From JBNJGB01 sp051747385 (GTDB lineage: Bacteria; Myxococcota_A; UBA9042; PHBI01; JACKFB01), in the NCBI GenBank assembly GCA_051747385.1, contig JBNJGB010000010.1, positions 124,001 to 188,000 on the forward strand: a stretch of DNA of 64,000 nt, in the 5' to 3' direction. This document shows positions 53,075 through 61,168 of this stretch, piece by piece. Each line of letters starts with the position of its first letter. Within the stretch, counting starts at the first letter, position 1. The position numbers and the translations under genes are program-made. The notes below the pieces were generated by a model. It was not told the DNA's origin. It worked only from the letters and a program-made list of their open reading frames with translations, and ran no database searches.

Positions 53075-53221
53075 TCGCGCGCCAAGCCGCCAAGACGCCA
53101 AGGCCAGCGGGCCGCTTGCACACGGGTTCGGCTGAGACTCTCGGGCCACCGGCAGGCCCACAGCGAGCATATCCGGCCGAACCATGCCGTTTTCCTTTGC
53201 GGCTTTGCGTCTTTGCGCGAG
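53075..53221. repeat. Inverted-repeat element of CAAAG type
   Basis: The left arm TCGCGCGCCAAGCCGCCAAG is mirrored imperfectly by the right arm CCTTTGCGGCTTTGCGTC, giving a 147-bp element with about 28-base arms. The right arm belongs to a repeat style (alternating CAAAG units) also seen at 12891 and 34339. It fills most of the gap after the operon. Confidence 0.5.
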
Positions 53222-53268
53222 TCCTTCGTGTTACGACATGTGACGAACTGTGAGAACGCCGAGGTCCC

Positions 53269-54000
53269 ATGGACGAGGCCGAGTACCAGCGCATGGCGGA
53301 GGCGGAGGACGCCTCCTGGTGGTTCCGGGGGCGCCGCCGCGTGCTCGACCGGGTCCTGTCGCGCCTCCGCCTGCCGGATGACGCCGAGATCGCCGACCTG
53401 GGCTGCGGCACGGGGGGCAACCTCCCCATGCTCGCGCGGCACGGCCACGTGACCGGCGTCGAGGCCTCGCGCACCGCGGCGGACCACGCGCGACGGCGCC
53501 ACGCGAACGGCGTCGTCCACGCCCCGGCCCACGCGACGATGCTCCCCACGGGACACTTCGACGTGGTGACCATGTTCGACGTCCTGGAGCACCTGGACGA
53601 CGAGGGCCCGGCGCTCCACGAGGTCCGGCGCCTGCTGAAACCGGGCGGGCGCCTCGTACTGACGGTGCCGGCCTTCCCGATGCTCTGGTCGGGCCACGAC
53701 GTGGCCCTCCACCACCGGCGGCGGTATCGCCGGGGGCCCCTCGGCGCGCTCCTCCACCGGAGCGGCCTCCGGGTCGACCTGCTGACCTACTACAACGCCG
53801 CGCTCTTCCCGCCGGTGGCCGCCGTCCGCCTGGCGCGGCGCCTCACGGGCGGCGGCAGCAGCCGAGCCGACGTCGCGGACGCCCTCCCCGCCCCCATCGC
53901 TCACGCCCTCGAGGCGGTGTTCGCGGCCGAGGGGCACCTGATCGGGCGCGTGCCCCTGCCCTTCGGCGTGAGCCTCATCGGAGTCGCGCGGACCGGGTGA
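53269..54000 (+). CDS. SAM-dependent class I methyltransferase
   Basis: A 243-residue methyltransferase: motif I ADLGCGTGGN, acidic motif II GVEAS, motif IV FDVVTMFDVLEHLDDEG and post-motif LLKPGGRLVLTVPAFPMLW. The N-terminal AEDASWWFRGRRR is found in methyltransferases near polysaccharide and glycosyltransferase genes, but the acceptor is unknown. C-terminal hydrophobic LLTYYNAALFPPVAAV and an amphipathic stretch may associate with membrane. It is convergent with the helicase gene. Confidence 0.85.
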   Translation: MDEAEYQRMAEAEDASWWFRGRRRVLDRVLSRLRLPDDAEIADLGCGTGGNLPMLARHGHVTGVEASRTAADHARRRHANGVVHAPAHATMLPTGHFDVVTMFDVLEHLDDEGPALHEVRRLLKPGGRLVLTVPAFPMLWSGHDVALHHRRRYRRGPLGALLHRSGLRVDLLTYYNAALFPPVAAVRLARRLTGGGSSRADVADALPAPIAHALEAVFAAEGHLIGRVPLPFGVSLIGVARTG

Positions 54001-54019
54001 GGCGGACGCGGCCCGGACG

Positions 54020-56359
54020 TCAGCGCCGTGACCGGAGGACCTTCACCGCGTTGCCGTTCTTCAGCATCACGCGCAGCCCCCGGAACCGAGGGAGATAGCG
54101 GACCGGGGGCTCGCGCTTGATCTTCCCCGAGGCCGGCTCCAGGACCACGTCCCGCTTCACGAGGTCGTAGGTGGCGGTGAACGTCATGGAGCCCAGGTCC
54201 ACCGTGCGCGGATAGTCCCGATCCAGCTTGTCGCGCTCCGCGGGATCGAGGTCGTCGGGCAGCAGGTCGTCCGGCGTGAGGAGGGCGAGGTCCTCGCCGC
54301 TCTCCACGCCCACCTCCTCCAGGCGGGCCAGGACCCAGTCCTCCAGCGACGGCACCGGGTCCAGGTGGTTGAGCCGCGCGTGGAGCGCCCGGGCCTCCAG
54401 GCGTTCCCGGGCCGGCTCCAGGGTCTCCTTGAAGGTGGTCCCGCGGAGGAAGAGGTCGCGGATGGCCTCCCGGGCGAGCGCGCCGGTCGGCACCTCCTCG
54501 CGGGTGGCCAGGACCCGCCGGGCGTGGACCCGCTCGATGCGCGCCACGACCACGCCGCCCTGCACCTCCATGGCGGCGAGCCGATCCCGCCCCAGGCCGG
54601 CGTCGACCATCTCGCTCGGGCGCAGCGGGATGGCGCAGGTGGCCAGGATCCGCGTGTCGCGAGCCCCGAGCCCGAGGGCCCGCGAGTCCAGGACGGCGAT
54701 GGCGCTCGGGGCGTCCTCGCCCTGCTCCTCGACGGCGCTCTCCCGGGCGAGCTCGATCTCGGTGCCGCCGTTGGACCAGCCGACGCGCTTCTTCCGGCGC
54801 CGGGCCACGTGGGCGCACCTCGGGTCCGCCGCCAGCGCGATGCGGGCGAGGGCCTCCCGGTCCACGTCGCCGTCCCCCTCGGTGGTCGGCGGCAGGTGCC
54901 AGCCCTTGCGGAGCCGCTTCGAGATGCGCCGCGCCTCCTCCAGCGCCCACGGGTTCAGGCCGTGCTCCCGGGGCTTCCCGAAGCGCACGGCACGGACGAG
55001 CGCGGTGGCGTCGCAGCCGCAGCGGCGCAGATCCTCCTCGACCCGGGGCCGGAAGATGGGACGCCCCACGGCCAGGGCCGACACGAGGTCCACCACCGCG
55101 GGGAGGTGCGGCGTGTCCTCGGCCTCCACGAGGAGCCGGCCCTGGTGGACGTCCAGGGGCAGGCCGAAGACCTTCCGGCCCCGCTCCGTGAGGCGATCCT
55201 CCGCGTCCAGCGCGCCCAGCGCCCGGAGCTCTCCTCGGGCGTGCTCCACGGCGTGGTCCTTCGGCGGGTCCACGAAGTCCAGGTCCGGCACGCGCTCGCC
55301 CGCGGCGGCCGCGGCCAGGAGCAGCGGGACCAGGGACTCCCGGTGCACCTCCGGCGGCGTGGACTCCTCCAGCCGGGCCGACTCGTCCCAGAGGCGAACG
55401 CAGACGCCCGGCCCGGTCCGCCCCGCCCGGCCGGCACGCTGCACGGCGCTGTCCATGGCGACGGGCGTCCGGACCAGAAAGCCGCGGCCCTGGTGATAGC
55501 GCGTGCGCCGCACGAGGCCCGAGTCCACCACCACGCCCACGCCGGGCACCGTCACGGACGTCTCGGCCACGTTGGTGGAGAGGATGACCTTCCGCCTTCG
55601 GCTCGTCCCGAAGGCCCGGGCCTGCTCGTTCAGCGCCAGGCCGCCGTGGAGCTCCACGACGTCCAGATCCGGCTCGCCGCGCAGGGCCTGCGCGCAGTCC
55701 GCGATCTCGCCCTTGCCCGGCAGGAAGACGAGCACGTCGCCCGGGTCGTCGGAGGCCCGGACCGCACGCCTCACCCGCTCGTCCAGATCCTTCGCGTCCG
55801 GGAGCAGGACCCCGTCGGCCCGGTGCCGGACGTCGACGGGATGCAGGCGACCCTCGCCCTCCAGGTGCACGCCGTCCAGGTAGTCCGCCACCCGCTCGCC
55901 CTGGAGCGTCGCGGACATGACGACGAGGCCCCGGCCCCACCGCTTCTTCAGCAGCGCCAGGATGAGGTCCGTGTCCAGGCGGCGCTCGTGGAACTCGTCG
56001 AGGATGACCGTGGCGTAGCCGTCCAGGCCTCCCTCCCCGCCGAGCATGTTCAGGACGATGCCCGGCGTCGCGAACAGGAGCCGCGTCGCCTTCGAGGCCC
56101 GGTGCTCGCTCCGCACCCGGTAGCCCACCTCGGCGCCCAGGTCGTGCCCCTCGACCTCGGCGACCCGCGACGCCAGGGCCCGGCACGCCACACGCCGGGG
56201 CTCCACGACAAGCACCGGCCCGCGCTCGGCGCACCACACCGGCACCCGCGTCGACTTGCCCGACCCGGTCGGGGCGGACACGACCACGGGCCCGCGCTCG
56301 ACCTGCTCGTCGAACGCGTCCCGGAGGGCCTCGATGGGGAGGTGGGTCGGCGCAACCAT
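54020..56359 (-). CDS. hrpB: ATP-dependent helicase HrpB (DEAH/RHA family)
   Basis: A 779-residue superfamily 2 helicase. Walker A is APTGSGKST (29-37) and motif II is DEFH (121-124), which is normal for HrpB in place of DEAH. Also present are MSATLQGERVADYL, the NVAETSVTVPGVGVVVDSG block and the arginine-finger motif QRAGRAGRTGPG. The C-terminal half has the HrpB-specific extension (from about residue 450, including RKKRVGWSNGGTEIEL). Its role in bacteria is not settled; RNA remodelling is proposed. Divergent from the sulfotransferase gene. Confidence 0.92.
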   Translation of the reverse strand: MVAPTHLPIEALRDAFDEQVERGPVVVSAPTGSGKSTRVPVWCAERGPVLVVEPRRVACRALASRVAEVEGHDLGAEVGYRVRSEHRASKATRLLFATPGIVLNMLGGEGGLDGYATVILDEFHERRLDTDLILALLKKRWGRGLVVMSATLQGERVADYLDGVHLEGEGRLHPVDVRHRADGVLLPDAKDLDERVRRAVRASDDPGDVLVFLPGKGEIADCAQALRGEPDLDVVELHGGLALNEQARAFGTSRRRKVILSTNVAETSVTVPGVGVVVDSGLVRRTRYHQGRGFLVRTPVAMDSAVQRAGRAGRTGPGVCVRLWDESARLEESTPPEVHRESLVPLLLAAAAAGERVPDLDFVDPPKDHAVEHARGELRALGALDAEDRLTERGRKVFGLPLDVHQGRLLVEAEDTPHLPAVVDLVSALAVGRPIFRPRVEEDLRRCGCDATALVRAVRFGKPREHGLNPWALEEARRISKRLRKGWHLPPTTEGDGDVDREALARIALAADPRCAHVARRRKKRVGWSNGGTEIELARESAVEEQGEDAPSAIAVLDSRALGLGARDTRILATCAIPLRPSEMVDAGLGRDRLAAMEVQGGVVVARIERVHARRVLATREEVPTGALAREAIRDLFLRGTTFKETLEPARERLEARALHARLNHLDPVPSLEDWVLARLEEVGVESGEDLALLTPDDLLPDDLDPAERDKLDRDYPRTVDLGSMTFTATYDLVKRDVVLEPASGKIKREPPVRYLPRFRGLRVMLKNGNAVKVLRSRR

Positions 56360-56506
56360 CGGCGGAGAGGATGGGCACGACCGGCCCGAGGATCAATGCG
56401 CGGACGGCGTGCCCGGCCGACGGCCCCCGGAGGGGCGCCGCGGTGACCCCCCCGTGCTAGGCTCGTCCTCGGTTTCCGTCGCCGGGTCGGGGCGGGAGGT
56501 GCTTCG

Positions 56507-57451
56507 ATGAGCGGTCGGGTGAACCTGTTGGTGGGCGGCGCGCCCCACGCCGGGTCTACGCTGCTGTGCTACCTGCTGGACCGGCACCCCGGCGTGGTGG
56601 CCGTGAGCCAGTTGGAGTGGCTGGACCTGCTCGCCGCCGGGCGTGACATCGGACCGTGCACCTGCGGCGAGCCCATCCTCGAGTGCCCCTTCTGGGTCGA
56701 GGTGCTGGAGGATCACCTGGCCGGGCGCTGGCGGCGCGGACAGCCGCTGCCTCGCCTGGACCTGGGACCGCTGGCCGACCCCGCTCCACCGTCCCTGGCG
56801 GCCCTCCGCGTCGGCACGGCGTCGCTGATGCTCCCGCGCCGCGGCTTCCTGCTCGCGACCCGCGTCGCCCCGGAGCCCGCCCGACTGCGGCGCCAGGCCG
56901 CCAACACCCTGTCGCTGTACGCGTCCATCCGGCGCGTGTCCGGGGCGCGCGTGGTCGTGGACACGTCGAAGAACCCGCGCCGCATGAAGGCCGTCCGGCA
57001 CCTGGACCCGGCGGCCTTCCGCGCGCTCCACCTCGTCCGGGACGGCCGCGGGCACACCTGGTCGTACATGCGCCGCGAAGGCATGTCCGCTCGGCGGGCG
57101 GCGTTCATCTGGGAGCGGAACAACCGCCTCCACGAGGCCCTGTTCGGCCGCGCGCCGGGCCGCCGCCACCTCCGCGTGCGCTACGAGGACCTGTGCCGCC
57201 GCCCCGGCCGGGAGGCCGCCCGCATCCTGGGCCTCGCCGGGCGCTCGCCGGCTCCGGGGATCCTCGGGGAGCCCTCGCTGGACAAGACCTCGGCCCACCT
57301 CGTGTCGGGCAACCCCATGCGGTACGACCGCGGGGCGACGACCATCGATCTGGACGAGGCGTGGCGGGGCCACCTCCGCGGCGACGACCTCGAGGCCTTC
57401 GAGCGCGTCGCCGGGAGGCGGAACCGCCGCTACGGGTATCCTCGCGAGTAG
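56507..57451 (+). CDS. Sulfotransferase-family protein
   Basis: A 314-residue protein with the 5'-phosphosulfate-binding loop GAPHAGSTLL (10-19) and the 3'-phosphate motif VVDTSKNPRRMKAV plus LVRDGRGHTWSYM. These are typical of PAPS-dependent sulfotransferases that modify carbohydrates or small molecules. A CTCGEPILECPFW stretch with two cysteines occurs in bacterial members. The acceptor is unknown. The nearby methyltransferase and the glycosyltransferases upstream make a glycan acceptor plausible. The ATG has GGAGG upstream. Confidence 0.8.
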   Translation: MSGRVNLLVGGAPHAGSTLLCYLLDRHPGVVAVSQLEWLDLLAAGRDIGPCTCGEPILECPFWVEVLEDHLAGRWRRGQPLPRLDLGPLADPAPPSLAALRVGTASLMLPRRGFLLATRVAPEPARLRRQAANTLSLYASIRRVSGARVVVDTSKNPRRMKAVRHLDPAAFRALHLVRDGRGHTWSYMRREGMSARRAAFIWERNNRLHEALFGRAPGRRHLRVRYEDLCRRPGREAARILGLAGRSPAPGILGEPSLDKTSAHLVSGNPMRYDRGATTIDLDEAWRGHLRGDDLEAFERVAGRRNRRYGYPRE

Positions 57452-57526
57452 GGGCCAGCTGCGTGCACGCACCGCCGGTGGAGCCGCCGTGGCCGCCTCC
57501 GCCGATCCGCTCCTGGCGCAGACCAC

Positions 57527-57707
57527 CCCGAGCTGCTCGGCGTCAACGGCTACGTCGTCGAGCAGGAGGGCAGCTTCTCGATCGAGTTCGGCCAGGACGG
57601 CGCCTGCAGCGGGGGCGGCTATTGCTGCGCGTCGCCGGTGGAGGACGCCCGCGCCGCCCGTCCGGACGACAACCTCGCCTACCTGCCGCGGTTCCGACCC
57701 TCGCCGG
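57527..57707 (+). pseudogene. Fragment of a secreted Cys-containing protein
   Basis: A + strand stretch reads HPELLGVNGYVVEQEGSFSI, then EFGQDGACSGGGYCCASPV and about 25 further residues with good codon use. It has no start and no matching gene body and runs up to the convergent cytochrome gene. It is probably a remnant of a lost gene. Confidence 0.4.
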
Positions 57708-59435
57708 TCAGTCGGCGCCCGGCGCCCCCGCCCTCAGCCACCGGGTCAGGAGGCGGAGCTCCTCGGGAGTCAGGTCGGGATAGGCGGGCATGTCGCGCTC
57801 CCGGTGCTCCTCGAGGAGCGAGCCGCCGAAGTAGGCGGGGTGGTCGGCGGCCAGGACGAGGCCCCGGACCCACTCGAAGCCCAGGTAGCCGTCCAGGTCG
57901 GGTCCGAAGGCGTCGTACTCCCAGTCGTCGTCCCCCGGCCCGTCCTTCGGGTCGTTGTGGCAGTCCCGGCAGTCGTGGGAGAGGAAGACCTCGCGGCCCT
58001 CCGGCACCAGCTCGGGGTGCGGGGGCGTGCCGCCGCCCAGGCTCGTGAGCCAGGAGACGAGGGCCGTGCGCTCCTGCTCGTCGCCCTCGAAGGGGGGCAT
58101 GGCCTCCTCCATGACCGTCCCGCCGAAGAGGTCGTCTGCGTCCGGGTCCTGCAGGAAGCGGTGCAGCCGCTCCGGGGTGCCGTAGCCGGCCAGGAGCGGG
58201 CCCTCCACGTCGTCCGGGTCCTCGGTGTGGCACGACGCGCAGCCTTCCTCCTCGAAGATCCGGAAGGCCTCGTACCAGACCACGTGGCCGTCCGCATCGA
58301 TGCCGCCCTCCCCGGCCCAGCGGCGCGCGCGCTCGGCGTGGACCCGAGCCTCGGCGCGGCTCTCCTGGAACGCCTCGTTCCCCGCGTCCTCGACCTTCGC
58401 CGTGACCGTCAGGGCCCCGGCGCCCAGGAGGAGGCCGAACAGCGGCACGGCCACACGCAGCGACGGTCCTCCCCGCGGACTCCGGTCCAGCCACGGGACG
58501 GCGACCAGGAACGCCAGGGCCAGCCCGGGGGCGACCACGGTCCCGATCAGGACGAGCGGCCCCTCGAAGTACTTGAGGAGCTGGTAGAGGAACAGGAAGT
58601 ACCACTCCGGGCGCGCCTCGTAGCCTCCCGCCGGGTCCGCCGGGGCCTCGAGGCCGGCGCCGACGCCCACCGCGAGGGCCACGAGCAGGCCCAGCACCAC
58701 GCCGGAGACGACCACGTCGCGGAGCATCTGGAACGGCCAGAAGGGCTGGGTCGCGCGATCCAGGGACTCCGGGTCGCGTCGCGGGCTCGGCGTCACGCCG
58801 TAGCGGCGGAACAGGGCCACGTGGCCGACGACCAGGAGGGTCAGGGCGCCGGGCAGGATGAAGACGTGGAGGGCGTAGAATCGGGTGAGCGTCAGGTTCC
58901 CGTACGCGGCGCCTCCCTGGAGGACCTCCTGGAGCGGGACGCCGCCGGGGACGCCGCCCATGATGCGGGTCGCCACCTGGGTCGCCCAGTAGCCCTTCTG
59001 GTCCCAGGGCAGGAGGTAGCCCGTCAGGCCGAAGGCCAGGATCAGGAGGAGCAGCACCACGCCGCTCACCCAGTTGGCCTCCCGGGGTTTCCTCCAGGCG
59101 CCGTGAAGGAACACCTGGGTCATGTGGAGGATCGCCAGGACGATCATCGCCGACGAGCCGAAGTGGTGGAGGCCGCGGACGAGCCAGCCCAGGGTCATGC
59201 GCTCCTGGATGTACCAGACGCTGCCCCACGCGTCGGTCACCGACGGGCTGTAGGCGCTGGCGAGCGCGACGCCCGTGAGGGCCTGGAGCACGAACGTGAA
59301 CAGCAGGGCGCTGCCGAAGACGTAGGACACCCGCGCGCCCCCCTTCACGGGTTCGTCCGCGGCGGCCCGCACCATGGCGCGGTAGCCGGTGCGGCGGTCG
59401 AGGGCGTCCGCGAAGGCTCGGAGCCGTCCGCTCAT
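57708..59435 (-). CDS. Cytochrome b fused to two c-type haem modules
   Basis: A 575-residue membrane protein of a quinol-cytochrome c oxidoreductase-like complex. The N-terminal 370 residues are a full cytochrome b: haem-binding histidines in GLHHFGSSAMIVLAILHMTQ and in RFYALHVFILPGALTLLVVGH, the Qo motif as PEWYFLFLYQLLKYF, and eight or so membrane helices. The C-terminal part, about 200 residues, carries two covalent-haem motifs, CASCH and CRDCH. Such fusions let electrons pass straight to c-type haems. The next gene upstream on this strand encodes the Rieske subunit, 13 bases away. Confidence 0.88.
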   Translation of the reverse strand: MSGRLRAFADALDRRTGYRAMVRAAADEPVKGGARVSYVFGSALLFTFVLQALTGVALASAYSPSVTDAWGSVWYIQERMTLGWLVRGLHHFGSSAMIVLAILHMTQVFLHGAWRKPREANWVSGVVLLLLILAFGLTGYLLPWDQKGYWATQVATRIMGGVPGGVPLQEVLQGGAAYGNLTLTRFYALHVFILPGALTLLVVGHVALFRRYGVTPSPRRDPESLDRATQPFWPFQMLRDVVVSGVVLGLLVALAVGVGAGLEAPADPAGGYEARPEWYFLFLYQLLKYFEGPLVLIGTVVAPGLALAFLVAVPWLDRSPRGGPSLRVAVPLFGLLLGAGALTVTAKVEDAGNEAFQESRAEARVHAERARRWAGEGGIDADGHVVWYEAFRIFEEEGCASCHTEDPDDVEGPLLAGYGTPERLHRFLQDPDADDLFGGTVMEEAMPPFEGDEQERTALVSWLTSLGGGTPPHPELVPEGREVFLSHDCRDCHNDPKDGPGDDDWEYDAFGPDLDGYLGFEWVRGLVLAADHPAYFGGSLLEEHRERDMPAYPDLTPEELRLLTRWLRAGAPGAD

Positions 59436-59448
59436 GTGCGCGGCCTCC

Positions 59449-60039
59449 TCAGGATCGAACGATGGGGATGCGCTCCTCGGTGCCGGTCTCGTAGCGGACC
59501 CAGCGGACCTCCAGGCGGCCGCCCCGGACGCGCCACTCCAGCGGGTCGAGGCCCCGGGGCGCCGGGTTCGGCTCGCCGCCGGGCCTGGCCACGAGGGAGC
59601 CGTCGACCTGGAAGGCGCTCCGGTGGCAGGGGCAGCGATAGCGTCCCGCCTCGTCCAGGAACTTCACGGAGCAGCCCAGGTGCGGGCACACCCCGGAGAA
59701 CACGCGGAACTCGTCCTCGCCGAGGCGCTGGACGAAGACGGGACCGATGGGAGTGTTCGGCCTCGCGAGCCAGGCGTCGCGCCGATCCTCCGCCAGCACC
59801 ACCTGCACGGGATCCCCGCCTGCCGGGAAGCGGGCGGCGGACGCGACGGCGGTCCACGCGGCCTCCTCGTCGACCGCGCGGGCGCTCCTCCGGCGGCGCA
59901 GGAGTGGATCCAGGGCGATCCCGAGCGGACCGGCCAGGGCGGCCCCTCCGACGAGGGCTCCGAGGGCGCCGGTCAGCCAGGCGAGCACGCGTCTGCGGCC
60001 CGGAGCAGGCTCCGGCGTCTGGGCGTCCGAGTCGTTCAT
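59449..60039 (-). CDS. Rieske 2Fe-2S protein of the bc complex
   Basis: A 196-residue protein. It has a twin-arginine-like RRRVLAW followed by a hydrophobic anchor (about 17-45), then the Rieske fold. The cluster ligands are CPHLGC and CPCH, the latter followed by SAFQVDGSLVARPGG. It accepts electrons from quinol and passes them to the cytochrome subunit encoded directly downstream. The ATG at 60039 gives the usual length. The two genes form a short operon; no separate cytochrome c1 gene is seen, and the fused haem modules may take its place. Confidence 0.9.
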   Translation of the reverse strand: MNDSDAQTPEPAPGRRRVLAWLTGALGALVGGAALAGPLGIALDPLLRRRRSARAVDEEAAWTAVASAARFPAGGDPVQVVLAEDRRDAWLARPNTPIGPVFVQRLGEDEFRVFSGVCPHLGCSVKFLDEAGRYRCPCHRSAFQVDGSLVARPGGEPNPAPRGLDPLEWRVRGGRLEVRWVRYETGTEERIPIVRS

Positions 60040-60150
60040 GATTGAAGCGATTGTGGAGGCGCCCTCGGGGAGGTGTAAAGAGGGCAGCGACGACCTCGAC
60101 ACCTTCACTGGGGGCGTGCAACCATCGCCGCACGGCGACGGAGGTGCGGC

Positions 60151-61086
60151 TTGGACGTTCGATTCGTGGGCAACAGCGGCCTGAAGGTCTCGGAGATCGC
60201 CATCGGAGGCTGGCTCACCTTCGGGGCCAGCGTCGACGGGCACACGGCCGCCGACATCCTCGATCGCGCCGTCGACGGCGGCGTGAACTACGTCGATCTG
60301 GCAGACGTCTACGCCCGAGGCGAGGCCGAGCGGGTGGTGGGCGAGTGGCTGAAGGCGCGCACGCGTCACCACCTGGTCCTGGCCAGCAAGGCCTTCTGGC
60401 CCATGAGCGAGGACCCCAACGACCGCGGGCTGAGCCGCAAGCACGTGATGGAGAGCGTGGAGGGTTCGCTGCGTCGGCTGGGCACGGACTACCTGGACCT
60501 CTACTACTGCCACCGCTACGACCCGGACACGCCCCTCGAGGAGACGGTCCGGGCCATGGACGACCTGGTGCGCCAGGGGAAGATCCTCTACTGGGGCACG
60601 AGCGTCTGGAGCGCCGATCAGCTCGCGGAGGCCCACCGTATCTGCGAGGCCAGCGGCTACCACCGCCCCGTGGTCGAGCAGCCGCGCTACAACCTCCTGG
60701 ACCGGCACGTCGAGGAGGGCATCCTCGACGCCGCCCGGGGGCTCGGCATGGGGGTCGCGGTCTGGAGCCCGCTGGCGGGAGGCGTGCTCACCGGCAAGTA
60801 CGACGACGGCGTCCCGGAGGACAGCCGCGGCGGCCGCTCGGACTGGCTGGACGATGTCCTGACGGAGCGCAACCTGGAGCGCACCCGGCGCCTGAGCGCC
60901 ATGGCGGAGGAGCGCGGCGTGCGCCCCGAGCACCTGGCCCTGGCCTGGGTCCTCGACCACCCCGAGATCACCTGCACCATCACCGGGGCGACCCGCATGG
61001 CCCAGGTGGAGTCCAACCTCCGGGCCGCGGAGGTCTCCCTGGACGCGGAGACCCGCCGAGCGCTGGACGACCTGTTCGCCCCGTGA
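60151..61086 (+). CDS. Aldo-keto reductase
   Basis: A 311-residue NADPH-dependent oxidoreductase of the AKR superfamily, close to the potassium-channel beta-like group. The tetrad reads Asp49, Tyr54 (YVDLADVYARGEAE), Lys80 (LASKAFW) and His121 (YCHRYDPD). The C-terminus has the nucleotide-binding TITGATRMAQVESNL. The start is a TTG at 60151 with GGAGG seven bases upstream; no ATG fits. It would reduce aldehydes or ketones; substrate unknown. A possible promoter region lies in the 111-bp gap to the divergent Rieske gene. Confidence 0.85.
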   Translation: MDVRFVGNSGLKVSEIAIGGWLTFGASVDGHTAADILDRAVDGGVNYVDLADVYARGEAERVVGEWLKARTRHHLVLASKAFWPMSEDPNDRGLSRKHVMESVEGSLRRLGTDYLDLYYCHRYDPDTPLEETVRAMDDLVRQGKILYWGTSVWSADQLAEAHRICEASGYHRPVVEQPRYNLLDRHVEEGILDAARGLGMGVAVWSPLAGGVLTGKYDDGVPEDSRGGRSDWLDDVLTERNLERTRRLSAMAEERGVRPEHLALAWVLDHPEITCTITGATRMAQVESNLRAAEVSLDAETRRALDDLFAP

Positions 61087-61168
61087 GTTTCCCCCGGGAG
61101 GGGGCGCCTTCCTCGCCTCCGGCGGCCCGCCGCGGCATCCTCCTCCGGGGCAGGCCACCGAGGGTTCC

